From assembly GCA_031430555.1 (NCBI GenBank), contig JANPBQ010000253.1, positions 1 through 64,000 of the forward strand: a DNA stretch of 64,000 bases. The letters are read 5' to 3'. A model generated the notes under the pieces. It was given only the letters and a program-made list of their open reading frames with translations, ran no database searches and had not been told where the DNA came from. Below are positions 51,460 to 60,119 of the stretch, piece by piece. Source of the DNA: UKL13-2 sp031430555. GTDB lineage: Bacteria; Pseudomonadota; Gammaproteobacteria; Burkholderiales; Usitatibacteraceae. How positions within the stretch are numbered: the stretch's first letter is position 1; the number at the start of each line of letters is the position of its first letter. The translations under genes were made by a program, and so were the position numbers.

Positions 51460-52020
51460 CTATTCAGCCGTGTTTCCATGGTCGCCATCGGGCGCATTCT
51501 GACAGATGGCGCGCGACTGCGCAGGTACCTCGTCCATCGCAGACGAAGCAATCGCTTTCGACATCTGCACCAGATGCAATGGTTTCAGCATTCTCTCCGG
51601 CACCGGAAATGCAATGATGTCGCCCTCGATGTAGCCAAACTTTCGGTAGTACGGAAAAAGATCGTCGCGCAAGTTCACGACCGTGAGATCGACAAATCCG
51701 CAGCCCGCCGCGTGGCAATGCGCTTCGACCGCCGCCACCAGCAAACGCGAGAGCCCTTGTCCTTGCGCATCGGGATTCACCGCGAGCATGCCCAGATAGC
51801 CGCGCGCGCCGGTGGTTTTCACATACACGGAACCCAGCAATTGCGTTGGGCAATCGGCATCGTCGATGACCAGGAATCGCCCGCCCTCACAAAGCGCGCG
51901 GATATCGTCCGTATCGGTACGCTCGCCCACGATGCAAAAACTCTCCGCGCGATACGCTCGATTGGTGACGCGGATGATTTCCGGAATGTCGGCCTCGGTG
52001 GCCGCGCGAACAGTGTGCAT
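51460..52020 (-). CDS. GNAT family N-acetyltransferase
   Basis: About 186 residues from ATG 52020 (M-H-T-V-R-A-A-T-E-A-D-I-P-E-I); the in-frame extension to 52107 is rejected. The GNAT core is seen in G-Y-L-G-M-L-A-V-N-P-D-A-Q-G-Q-G-L-S-R-L-L, where Q-G-Q-G-L binds acetyl-CoA. A V-D-L-T-V-V-N-L-R-D-D-L-F-P-Y-Y-R-K-F-G-Y follows. The acceptor is unknown. It lies upstream of the cyclase-FHA gene and is divergent from the wax ester synthase gene. Confidence 0.88.
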   Translation of the reverse strand: MHTVRAATEADIPEIIRVTNRAYRAESFCIVGERTDTDDIRALCEGGRFLVIDDADCPTQLLGSVYVKTTGARGYLGMLAVNPDAQGQGLSRLLVAAVEAHCHAAGCGFVDLTVVNLRDDLFPYYRKFGYIEGDIIAFPVPERMLKPLHLVQMSKAIASSAMDEVPAQSRAICQNAPDGDHGNTAE

Positions 52021-52122
52021 GCGACGTGAGCTCGTGATTGACTGCAATGAATCAGCATAAATGAAATCGCCGCAACGGTTGCGATGTCTCGCTGTCGGGC
52101 AACCCATGCAAAAGCCAAAACT

Positions 52123-52178
52123 CCAGCACTGGCGCGGCGTCTAGGGCACAACTCGCCGGAAAGGCGCACGGGTGCTGG
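52123..52178. repeat. Dispersed AGCACTGG palindrome family, copy 6
   Basis: ccagcactggcgcggcgtct begins at 52123 and its partner aaggcgcacgggtgctgg ends at 52178. It is located between divergent GNAT and wax ester synthase genes. Confidence 0.8.
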
Positions 52179-52285
52179 GCTTCTATCCTGTTATGCTGCG
52201 CAACCGTACCGATGGATTTCATTGCGACGACAATCGCGCAATGGCGCAAAATGAACCCAATTGGTGCACCAACAATAGGATGGTC

Positions 52286-53674
52286 ATGAGCAAACTCTCC
52301 CTACTCGATCTCGGTTTCTTCATCGCCGAAACCGACGCCAGCCCGAAACATGTGGCGGGCTTGCTGATCGGCAAACGCCCGGCGAAATCGACACCGACGT
52401 TTGCGAAAAATCTCTACAAAGAATTCCTGACCTTCACCGACGTTGAGCCGCCGTTCAACCGCGTCATCAATTTCGCCACCGGCACGATGCCGCAGTGGCG
52501 CGAAGCCGATCATGTTGATCTTGCCGAGCATGTGTTTTATCACAAGCTTCCCAAGGGAAAAAACAGCCGGCAGGCGCTCTACGATTTCGTCGCCGAATTG
52601 CACACGCCGATGCTGGATCGCACGCGCCCGCTGTGGGAAGTGCATGTGATCGACGGCTTGGGCGAGGGCCGCTTTGCGCTCTATCAAAAAATGCATCACG
52701 CCTATGCCGACGGTGTGACCATGACACGCTGGACCGCCGAAGGCATGGCGCACGCCGCCGATGCGATGGACATTACGCCGGTGTGGACGTTGAAACATGG
52801 CGGGCACGCGTCGAAACTGAAGAAGCGCAATCAGGAAAAAATGCGCTCCGCGTTGAGCGAAGTCGGCGGCACCACGCGACGTTTGCTCGGCATCGGCCGG
52901 CTCGCGACGATGCTGTTTCTGGAAGGCGTGAAACTCACCAAGAATGCGATCGCATTGCCGTTTTTGTCGAGCGCGAAAACACCGTTGACCGGGCAAGTCA
53001 CGTCCGGCCGTCAATTCACCACGGCGGGTGTGTCGATGGCGCGGGTAGATGCGATCCGCAAACGCACGCGCTCGACCTTGAATCACGTCGCATTGACATG
53101 CCTTGACGGCGCGCTGCGGCGATACCTTTCCGATCAGGGCGTGGAATTGAATCGCCCGATCATCATTCAGATGCCGGTGAACCTTCGCAAAGAAGGCGAG
53201 AAAACGGCGGGCAATAAAATCGGCATCGTGCTGGTCGAACTTTCCCCACCGACAGATGATCCCTACGTCCGCTTGCGCAACATCGGCTTCTCATTGCGCG
53301 GCGTGCGCACCATGATCGATAGCGTCGCCCCGGAGGCAATCGAGTCGTACACCATCATCACCGGGCTGGTCGCGCAAATCGCCGAGCTGTTGAAGCTTTC
53401 CAACAACTTGCCGCCCATGGGCAACACGCTGGTCTCCAACGTGCCGGGGCCAAAAGACCACCTGTACATCAAGGGCGCGAAGATCGAAGAGATGCATCCG
53501 ATCAGCACCCTGCCGCCGAGCAATTTGTTGAACATCACGCTCTTCAGCTATGCAGGCGATTTGTTTTTTGGCTTGATCGCAACGGATGAATTGCCGAACT
53601 TGCAGCGCTTGGGCGAATACGTGCAGGAGGCGTTCACGGAATTGGAAACGTCGGTGCGCGACGCGCATGCGTGA
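52286..53674 (+). CDS. Wax ester synthase / diacylglycerol acyltransferase (WS/DGAT)
   Basis: About 462 residues from ATG 52286 (M-S-K-L-S-L-L-D-L-G-F-F), which has AGGA about 8 bases upstream; in-frame starts from 52172 overlap the palindromic repeat and are rejected. The catalytic H-H-x-x-x-D-G motif is present as M-H-H-A-Y-A-D-G. The C-terminal N-V-P-G-P motif and P-L-W-E-V-H-V-I-D-G are also diagnostic. The enzyme esterifies acyl-CoA with long-chain alcohols or diacylglycerol to make storage lipid. It is monocistronic and no partner lipid genes lie nearby. Confidence 0.94.
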   Translation: MSKLSLLDLGFFIAETDASPKHVAGLLIGKRPAKSTPTFAKNLYKEFLTFTDVEPPFNRVINFATGTMPQWREADHVDLAEHVFYHKLPKGKNSRQALYDFVAELHTPMLDRTRPLWEVHVIDGLGEGRFALYQKMHHAYADGVTMTRWTAEGMAHAADAMDITPVWTLKHGGHASKLKKRNQEKMRSALSEVGGTTRRLLGIGRLATMLFLEGVKLTKNAIALPFLSSAKTPLTGQVTSGRQFTTAGVSMARVDAIRKRTRSTLNHVALTCLDGALRRYLSDQGVELNRPIIIQMPVNLRKEGEKTAGNKIGIVLVELSPPTDDPYVRLRNIGFSLRGVRTMIDSVAPEAIESYTIITGLVAQIAELLKLSNNLPPMGNTLVSNVPGPKDHLYIKGAKIEEMHPISTLPPSNLLNITLFSYAGDLFFGLIATDELPNLQRLGEYVQEAFTELETSVRDAHA

Positions 53675-53930
53675 CCACTGCTAGCCGCCTGTCGGACTTA
53701 AGGAATCGCCGTGAAATCCGAGCGGTACCTCGTAAGGCGGTCGTACGGTGGCAAGCTGCCGGGTGTTCGTCTCAATCGTGTTGTGTGGTCTTTCGCCGTA
53801 TTCCCGACTTGATAGAGATGGCGGTTGCACATGCCCGCGAACCGACCGCGATGCGTTGGGCCATGGTCGCAAATCGCCAATGTGCGGCGCGAAACGAATG
53901 CGGGCGGCGGCCGCGATTTCGTGCGACGAT
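53675..53930. other. Intergenic region between WS/DGAT and redoxin genes
   Basis: A 256-bp stretch with open frames but no recognisable protein. I see no hairpin with a T-run, no member of the palindrome family and no RNA gene. Confidence 0.5.
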
Positions 53931-54443
53931 ATGACGGCCATGACCACTGACAACGCCCCAAACAATGACAACGATCTGGCGCCGGAACTGTCGGTGTCGC
54001 AATGGTTCAATTGCGATCAACCGGTTACCCTCGCCGGGTTGCGCAGCAAGGTCGTGTTGATTCACGCGTTTCAGATGCTCTGTCAGGGGTGCGTCATGGC
54101 GGCAACGCCTCAGGCGGCGCGGGTATGGCATTACTACCGGCAGAACGCACATCGGGATCACGTTGCAGTGATCGGGCTGCATACCGTGTTCGAGCATCAC
54201 CACGTCATGACACCCGCCGCGCTGCAAGTGTATCTTCATGAATTTCGCGTGCCGTTCCCGGTCGGCGTCGATCAACCGGCTGGCGACGATCCGATTCCAT
54301 TGACGATGCGCGCGTATCGCATGCAAGGCACGCCGACCACTCTGTTGATCGATCGCGCCGGGCGATTGCGCAAGCAACATTTTGGCGTGGACTCGGACCA
54401 GGCATTGGTCCGCGAAATCGACGCATTGCTTCTTGAGAATTAA
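53931..54443 (+). CDS. Redoxin (thioredoxin-fold peroxiredoxin/TlpA-like) protein
   Basis: About 170 residues from ATG 53931 (or 53940). The thioredoxin fold has the active site F-Q-M-L-C-Q-G-C-V-M-A, a C-x-x-C. The cis-Pro loop is Q-G-T-P-T-T-L-L-I-D-R-A-G-R-L-R. There is no signal peptide, so it is cytoplasmic. Family relatives include AhpC/TSA-like redoxins. The Bug-protein gene starts 17 bp after its stop with its own ribosome-binding site, so the two may be cotranscribed. Confidence 0.82.
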   Translation: MTAMTTDNAPNNDNDLAPELSVSQWFNCDQPVTLAGLRSKVVLIHAFQMLCQGCVMAATPQAARVWHYYRQNAHRDHVAVIGLHTVFEHHHVMTPAALQVYLHEFRVPFPVGVDQPAGDDPIPLTMRAYRMQGTPTTLLIDRAGRLRKQHFGVDSDQALVREIDALLLEN

Positions 54444-54460
54444 CATCAACGGAGGATGAA

Positions 54461-55435
54461 GTGATTCAATTGTGTCGTCGTACGCTTTACCGAACCCTAT
54501 CGCTGCTGTTCCTGTTTTGCGCCGGTTCAGTCCCGCTTGTCCATGCGGAGGCCTTCCCCAACAAACCGGTCAAACTTATCGTCCCCTGGCCACCGGGCGG
54601 TTCCACCGATGTCACTCTGCGCGTGCTCGCGCAAACAACAGCGAAATACCTGGGCCAGCCGATCATCATCGAGAATCGTCCCGGTGCGGGAGGCTCGCTC
54701 GGCGTGGTTGCGCTGCAAACTGCGCAGCCGGATGGCTACACGATCACGCAGGTGCCGCTCAGCGTGTTCCGGCTGCCGCACACCAGCAGCGTGAGCTACG
54801 ATCCGCTGAAAGATATTGCGTACATCATTGGCATTTCCGGCTACACCTTCGGCACCATCGTGCCTGCCGATTCGCCGTTCAAATCAATGGGCGATCTGGC
54901 CGCGTTTGCCAAGGCCAATCCCGGCAAGCTCGACTATGGCTCGACCGGCATCAGTACAGCACCGCATTTGATGATGGAAGAGTGGGCGCTCGCGCAGGGG
55001 TTGGCGTTGCACCACATTCCGTACAAGGGCAGTGCCGACCAAATGCTGGCGCTATTGAGTGGGCAATTGATGGCGGGCGCGGATGCGACCGGCTTCGGGC
55101 CGCATGTCGATTCGGGCAAACTTCGATTGCTCGCGACCTGGGGCGAGCGCCGCACCAAGCGCTGGCCGATGGTGCCGACGATGAAGGAACTCAGTGGCAT
55201 TGTGTCCAATTCGCCCTACGGCATCGGCGCGCCAAAAGGCACCGACCCCGCCATCGTGAAAGCATTGCATGATGCCTTCAAGAAGGGCATGGAGGATGCC
55301 GAGCATCTTGTGATCATGGACAAGTACGATCAGGAATTGCTCTACATGTCGAGCGCGGATTATGCAAAATTTGCGCGCGAGACGATGGAAAAAGAGTTCA
55401 GGCTATTGCAGAAGTTGGGGTTGACCAAGAAGTAG
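54461..55435 (+). CDS. Bug-family periplasmic substrate-binding protein
   Basis: This 324-residue TctC-like receptor starts at GTG 54461 with an excellent GGAGG. The signal peptide ends P-L-V-H-A-E-A. Family motifs are F-P-N-K-P-V-K-L-I-V-P-W-P-P-G-G-S-T-D, E-N-R-P-G-A-G-G-S near residue 72, and the G-S-T-G-I-S-T-A-P-H loop. There is no TctAB here, so it may share a permease elsewhere or act as a sensor. It faces the SDR-cobT side of the CobST/Xsc region and could carry the sulfonate or carboxylate used there, which is inference. Confidence 0.92.
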   Translation: MIQLCRRTLYRTLSLLFLFCAGSVPLVHAEAFPNKPVKLIVPWPPGGSTDVTLRVLAQTTAKYLGQPIIIENRPGAGGSLGVVALQTAQPDGYTITQVPLSVFRLPHTSSVSYDPLKDIAYIIGISGYTFGTIVPADSPFKSMGDLAAFAKANPGKLDYGSTGISTAPHLMMEEWALAQGLALHHIPYKGSADQMLALLSGQLMAGADATGFGPHVDSGKLRLLATWGERRTKRWPMVPTMKELSGIVSNSPYGIGAPKGTDPAIVKALHDAFKKGMEDAEHLVIMDKYDQELLYMSSADYAKFARETMEKEFRLLQKLGLTKK

Positions 55436-55464
55436 TTGTTCGACAACGGCTCCGCGGAACAACA

Positions 55465-56228
55465 TCAGGGGATCAGCAATCCGCCGTCGATCGGCAGCGT
55501 ATGCCCTGTGGTGAATGATGCGCCTTTGGAACAGAGCCATATCACCGCATTGGCGACTTCATCCGGCTCACCAAATCGGTCGATTGGATGACGCGCGGTG
55601 GCTTGCGCGATTGCGTCCGGGCTTTGCATGAAGCCACGTGCGGCCATCGGCGTTTGAATCTCGGCGGGTGCCACAGCATTGATACGCACAACCTTGTCGG
55701 CATATTCGATCGCGACCGCTTTGGTGAGGCCGATCACACCATGCTTACTCGCGTAGTACGCGACACCGAATCGCCCGCCGATCAAGCCCGCGACCGAGCT
55801 CATATTCACGATCGCGCCTTTGCTTGCAACGATGTGCGGAATCTCGTATTTCATCGACAAAAACATACCCTTCAAGTTGATGTCGATCACATCGTCCCAG
55901 GTCGCCTCCGAATATTTGGCGAGCGGCACCATGATGTTGCCCTCGATGCCAGCGTTGTTGAAAGCGAAATTGAGGCCGCCGAATGTTTTCACCGCTGCCG
56001 CGACCATCGCCTCGACTTCCGCCGCGTGCCGCCATCCGTCTTCACGAAGTTGGCCTTGCCGCCCGCCGATTCGATTTGCCGCACGGTCTCCATCGAATCC
56101 GTCTCGCGCCGACTTGCCACCAACACGCTTGCACCCTCTCGCGCGAGCGCCAACGCGGTTGCGCGGCCGATGCCTGAACTGCCACTGGTAACCAGCGCGA
56201 CTTCACCATCGAAAATTTTTTGCATCAA
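55465..56228 (-). pseudogene. Frameshifted short-chain dehydrogenase/reductase (SDR)
   Basis: The N-terminal part (56228 down to about 56038) reads as an SDR to F-V-K-T-D, then switches frame. The second part resumes at about 56020 (gcg-gaa-gtc-gag-gcg-atg-gtc) and continues through N-N-A-G, the Y-x-x-x-K active site (Y-Y-A-S-K-H-G) and the C-terminal G-H-T-L-P-I-D-G-G. The total, 764 nt, is one base short of a 254-residue SDR, so a single-base deletion lies within 56020-56040. The cofactor motif reads T-S-G-S-S-G-I-G rather than T-G-x-x-x-G-x-G (Ser15 for Gly). Two lesions favour a true pseudogene, but a sequencing error remains possible. Confidence 0.85.
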
Positions 56229-56337
56229 TGACTCCTGATTGGTGAATGATTGTCTCGCATCGCGCCGTCAAATCAATTTCCATTTCCATTTCAATGGTGA
56301 ATTGCCTTCCCTGAATGAGGGAGGCCGACACCAGGCA

Positions 56338-58125
56338 TCAGTATCGTTTCCCGCCCGCCATCAGCTGAATCAATTCGCGCAATAGTCCGCTGTCCACTTT
56401 GCGGCCAGCATTGAAACCCATGCTGCGAGGGTAATACGGGCTCAGATCCAATCCCACACCCAGGCCCATAATCTCAACGCTGCCGGCGCGCACCAGTTTC
56501 GCCACAACTTGCTTGAGGTGATTGTCGAGATATGCCTCATCGTTCGCCCGCTGGGTGGCACTATCCATCGGGCAGCCATCGGAGACGACAATCAGGATGC
56601 GCCGCCCGCTTTCGCGCGCCTGCATGCGTGCGGCCGCCCATTCAACGGCTTCGCCATCGATTCCTTCGCGAAAAATATCCGCTTTCAACAGCGCGCCTAT
56701 AGAAGGCCGCGATTGCCGCCACCGTTGATCGGCGCTCTTGAAAATCAGGTGACAACGCTCGTTCATTCGGCCGGGGTCTTCTGCGCGTCCGCCAGCGAGC
56801 CATTCCCTTTTCGCCCGGCCGCCATTCCACGCGGCGGTGGTAAAACCCAGTATTTCGCTTTCGGCGCCAAGCATGTCCACGGCGCGCGCCAGGATGTCGA
56901 CGAGCACCGCGACCATTTCGATGTGCGCTTTCATTGAACCCGAACAGTCGATCAGAATACTGACCGATCCAGCCGCTTCATTCACCTTGCGCGACTGTTT
57001 GAAAATCCCGCGCGCACCGGGCGTGACGATACATTGCGCCAACCGTGCACCGTCAAGCACACCCTCATCCTCGCCTGCGTTCCAGCCGTCAGATACCGGC
57101 GCGGCGAGGATAGGCAACAACTGTCGCGCGAAACGTGCAACGTTGATGCCGGACTCGCTGACCATCGCATCGAGCTGCCCGCGATAGACCTTGAGTTGCG
57201 GCTGTCGCACCAGTGTCGACGCCCGCACTTCAATATCGTAACGGGTCGTGAAAACCCGATAGACATCCGATGAAATCGGCGGCATGCGGTGGCGTGTGGC
57301 ACTCCCACCGGTGAATCCGTCTTCGTCGTTTTCCGCCTCGACGTTGAGCGTCAACGCAAGTGCGGCCATCGTGCGCGTGTCATTGCGCGCATTGATCTGT
57401 TCGTCAACGCCCTCATCGTCGCCCCGTTCCGCCCGTTCGTGTTGAATCAACTCATCCACCTTGAGTGCGATGGCAAGCGCGTGCTCGGCAAACGCGCGCT
57501 GAGAGAATCGATGCCGTTTCATGCCGGCCAAATGGGTGCCGATCATGGGCGCAAGATTGGCGCGCGTACTCTCGATAAGGCCATCCAATTCGTCGGGAAT
57601 CGGCTGACTCGACAGGCGCGCCCAACCGATTTGCGAGATTGAGAACAACAGCAGGCCCACCGCCGATTCAGTGTGCCCTGCGCGATGAAATGCAGTTGAC
57701 CACTGCGCGAAACGCCGATGCAGGTTTTGCCGCTGGCCCGGCATATGTGTCGCCACCATCGACTCGACGCGCAATTGTTCGAGCAACTCGAATACGAAGT
57801 ACGCGATCGGCCGTGCCGGGCACATCTGGCGGTGCTGTTCCGCATCCGAGCATCGCAGGCGCAACGCGACACCATCCATCATCGCGCGAAGCGCAGACAA
57901 CATTTCTGAGCGGCCATTTTCCGCGCCATTGCCGAGGCCGCCGGCGTCCAGTACGGCAGCGATCTGGCGCAGATGCGGCGCACGAATCGGCACAAGATGC
58001 TTACCTCGATATAAACTCTCTCCTCGAAAGTGCAGGTCGCCATTGTTTGCCAACGCGCGCCCGGTTGCGGCGCAAAGCTCGCGCAGTCGCTGCCGGTGCA
58101 AAGAAACATCGCGCGATTCGTTCAT
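56338..58125 (-). CDS. cobT: CobT-like VWA-domain protein (cobaltochelatase CobT homologue)
   Basis: The 595-residue protein matches CobT of the aerobic cobaltochelatase CobNST. The N-terminal helical domain is followed by Y-R-V-F-T-T-R-Y-D-I-E-V, the E-G-V-L-D-G-A-R-L-A motif, and a VWA domain. Its MIDAS is D393-C-S-G-S-M with L-G-F-T-T-A-A-W-N-G-G and V-S-D-G-C-P-M-D. CobT normally works with the AAA+ CobS and the large CobN to insert cobalt. No cobN or cobalamin gene is in the window. The ATG overlaps the cobS stop by 4 bp. In this setting the partner enzyme is unknown. Confidence 0.88.
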   Translation of the reverse strand: MNESRDVSLHRQRLRELCAATGRALANNGDLHFRGESLYRGKHLVPIRAPHLRQIAAVLDAGGLGNGAENGRSEMLSALRAMMDGVALRLRCSDAEQHRQMCPARPIAYFVFELLEQLRVESMVATHMPGQRQNLHRRFAQWSTAFHRAGHTESAVGLLLFSISQIGWARLSSQPIPDELDGLIESTRANLAPMIGTHLAGMKRHRFSQRAFAEHALAIALKVDELIQHERAERGDDEGVDEQINARNDTRTMAALALTLNVEAENDEDGFTGGSATRHRMPPISSDVYRVFTTRYDIEVRASTLVRQPQLKVYRGQLDAMVSESGINVARFARQLLPILAAPVSDGWNAGEDEGVLDGARLAQCIVTPGARGIFKQSRKVNEAAGSVSILIDCSGSMKAHIEMVAVLVDILARAVDMLGAESEILGFTTAAWNGGRAKREWLAGGRAEDPGRMNERCHLIFKSADQRWRQSRPSIGALLKADIFREGIDGEAVEWAAARMQARESGRRILIVVSDGCPMDSATQRANDEAYLDNHLKQVVAKLVRAGSVEIMGLGVGLDLSPYYPRSMGFNAGRKVDSGLLRELIQLMAGGKRY

Positions 58126-59150
58126 GCAATGGCCGTGGTCGTTGTGCTTGCCGCCCCGATGACGGCGCTGCGCATCGCAGATTCCGTCAGTTCAATTCCC
58201 AGGCAACGCTGGTAAATTTCCGCGACCAGCGGTCTTTCAGTGGCGTCACATCGGTTCAGAAACGTGACGCGAAACGCCCGCTCGGTGTCGCCGAAGATCG
58301 CGCAATTGTCGGCCCATGTGATCACCGTACGCGGTGACATCAGGGTCGATAAGTCGCCGGCCGCGAAACTCTTTCGCGTCAGATCCGCGAGCGCCACCAT
58401 GGAGGCGACCTGTTCGCGTCCCGCCGGCGTATTCAGCGCGGGAACGCGGGCAAGCACAATGTCCACCTCGGCGGAATGGCCGAGATAATCAAGCGTGGCG
58501 ACCACGTTCCAACGATCCAGTTGCGCGTGATTGAGCATCTGCGAACCGTGATAAAGGCCGTTCAAGTTGCCGAGACCAACGGTATTGGCGGTCGCGAACA
58601 GTCTGAATGCGGGGTGTGGCGTGAGTACCTTGCTCTGGTCGAGCAACGTGAGTTTGCCGTCCTGTTCAAGCAGACGCTGGATGACGAACATGACGTCGGG
58701 CCGACCGGCGTCGTATTCATCGAACACCAACGCGATCGGTCGCTGCAACGCCCACGGCACAATTCCTTCCTGGAACTCTGTGACCTGTTTGCCCTCGCGG
58801 AGCACGATCGCGTCTTTGCCGATCAAATCCATCCGGCTGATGTGTCCGTCCAGGTTCACGCGAACACAAGGCCAATTCAGGCGCGCGGCGACTTGCTCGA
58901 TATGCGTCGATTTTCCGCTGCCGTGCAAACCCTGCACCAACACCCGCCGGTTCCACACAAAGCCCGTGAGAATGGCCAGCGTCACGTCCCGGTCAAATCG
59001 ATAGACCGAGTCGATCTGTGGCACATGCGCGGTGCATTCTGCGTTATTCGCCTGCGCGGCGAACGATGGCACGCGCAAGTCGCTGTCTATTCCAAAAACG
59101 TCGCGCACCGCTACAAACTGTGTCGGCAATGCCGGCGGGCTATCCTTCAT
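58122..59150 (-). CDS. cobS: CobS-like AAA+ ATPase (cobaltochelatase CobS homologue)
   Basis: The 342-residue AAA+ protein aligns closely with CobS: I-D-S-V-Y-R-F-D-R-D-V-T-L-A-I-L-T-G-F, Walker A G74-L-H-G-S-G-K-S81, R-V-N-L-D-G-H-I-S-R-M-D-L-I-G-K-D, and Walker B V-F-D-E-Y-D-A-G-R-P-D-V. M-S-P-R-T-V-I-T-W-A completes the match. It forms the ATPase motor of CobST; related AAA+/VWA pairs (NorQ/NorD, CbbQ/CbbO) remodel or metal-load partner enzymes. It is 30 bp downstream of iclR and overlaps cobT by 4 bp. All three are one operon divergent from xsc. Confidence 0.9.
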   Translation of the reverse strand: MKDSPPALPTQFVAVRDVFGIDSDLRVPSFAAQANNAECTAHVPQIDSVYRFDRDVTLAILTGFVWNRRVLVQGLHGSGKSTHIEQVAARLNWPCVRVNLDGHISRMDLIGKDAIVLREGKQVTEFQEGIVPWALQRPIALVFDEYDAGRPDVMFVIQRLLEQDGKLTLLDQSKVLTPHPAFRLFATANTVGLGNLNGLYHGSQMLNHAQLDRWNVVATLDYLGHSAEVDIVLARVPALNTPAGREQVASMVALADLTRKSFAAGDLSTLMSPRTVITWADNCAIFGDTERAFRVTFLNRCDATERPLVAEIYQRCLGIELTESAMRSAVIGAASTTTTAIA

Positions 59151-59180
59151 GATCTGTTCCTTGTGTGATTAGGATGCAAG

Positions 59181-59993
59181 TCAATCGGCGGCGTCTGGGT
59201 CGGCCGCGATTTCTTCATTGATCGCCGCGATGGCGACCGCAGCGCGCCGCAATGAAGGCAGCAATTCAAGGGCCTTTTCGCGGGTCAATCGAATGACGGG
59301 CGCCTGCACGGCAATGCCCATGCTGGCTCGCCCCGCTGGATTCGGTACCGGCACCGCGATGCAAAACAATCCCGGCAGAAATTCCTCATTGTCGATGGCG
59401 TAACCGTCGCGTTTGGCGGACGCTATTTCGCCTTCGAGCGTCGACAATTCGGTCAGCGTATTTTCAGTGAATCGTTCAAGCGGCACGTGCGTAAGCAGGC
59501 GACGACGCTGCGCCGGTGCCAATTGCGCGAGAAATAGTTTGCCGCTGGCCGAGCAATGCACTGGCACCCGCGATCCGGGGTGCAAGTAAAACCTCAGCGG
59601 TGCCGGCGTTTCCACTCGGTCGAGGTAGAGCACTTCGCTGCCGGAGAATGCAGTGAGATTGCAGCTCTCGCCGATTTGCTCGACCAAGCGCCGCAATACC
59701 AGGTGACGTGCGCCGTGCGAGGTGCTATTGACGAGCAGATTTTCGGCGAGACGCCGCAGCCGCGTACCGGTGCTGTAGTGACGGCCATTGCGGTCGCGCT
59801 GCAAAATGCCGGCGCTCTCCAGTTGCTGAAGCATGCGATGCAGCGTCGGTTTCGGGAGCCCGGTTTCATCCACCAATGCTTGCAGAGAAAACATGCGATC
59901 CTGCGACGCCATCACTTCCAACAAGGCGAACAGACGAAGTGTCGGCGTGTCGGTGCCCGTCGTTTGCAGGTCGGGTTGGGAATCGGCGTTCAT
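59181..59993 (-). CDS. IclR-family transcriptional regulator
   Basis: The 270-residue regulator has an N-terminal winged helix-turn-helix (about 17-75, F-S-L-Q-A-L-V-D-E-T-G-L-P-K-P-T-L-H-R-M). A C-terminal GAF-like effector domain has H-P-G-S-R-V-P-V-H-C-S-A-S-G-K and G-L-F-C-I-A-V-P-V. IclR proteins usually control adjacent catabolic genes in response to a carboxylate effector. Divergent from xsc with 126 bp between starts, and cotranscribed with cobS and cobT. The shared region contains GTATG at 60004 and CATAC at 60033, a possible dyad but not a proven operator. Confidence 0.93.
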   Translation of the reverse strand: MNADSQPDLQTTGTDTPTLRLFALLEVMASQDRMFSLQALVDETGLPKPTLHRMLQQLESAGILQRDRNGRHYSTGTRLRRLAENLLVNSTSHGARHLVLRRLVEQIGESCNLTAFSGSEVLYLDRVETPAPLRFYLHPGSRVPVHCSASGKLFLAQLAPAQRRRLLTHVPLERFTENTLTELSTLEGEIASAKRDGYAIDNEEFLPGLFCIAVPVPNPAGRASMGIAVQAPVIRLTREKALELLPSLRRAAVAIAAINEEIAADPDAAD

Positions 59994-60001
59994 GCGATGA
60001 A

Positions 60002-60040
60002 TTGTATGCTTTTCTCGTTATTTTGAGCAAATCATACGAA
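60002..60040. promoter_or_regulatory. Possible operator dyad in the iclR-xsc region
   Basis: GTATG (60004-60008) and CATAC (60033-60037) form a spaced inverted repeat within the 126-bp divergent region. It lies upstream of the xsc promoter and would overlap the iclR promoter. It is a plausible IclR-family binding region, though the repeat is short. Confidence 0.3.
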
Positions 60041-60056
60041 AAATCGGAATAATCAA

Positions 60057-60085
60057 TTGACGAGATGGTCTTCTTGCTCTACATT
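60057..60085 (+). promoter_or_regulatory. Predicted sigma-70 promoter for xsc
   Basis: TTGACG (60057-60062) and TACATT (60080-60085) are separated by exactly 17 bp, a good -35/-10 pair. A ribosome-binding site AGGAG (60106-60110) and the GTG start at 60120 follow. Confidence 0.7.
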
Positions 60086-60119
60086 TTGGGTTATCAAGAC
60101 TGTCTAGGAGACTGAAATC

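Noticed and set aside
54461..55435. Complete tripartite transporter beside xsc
   Set aside because: Only the receptor is present; no TctA or TctB gene lies within 25 kb on either side of it in the window apart from the distant set at 18-20 kb.
56229..56337. Repeated atttcc units near 56277-56297
   Set aside because: Only three short units, no conserved flank and no gene; treated as simple sequence.
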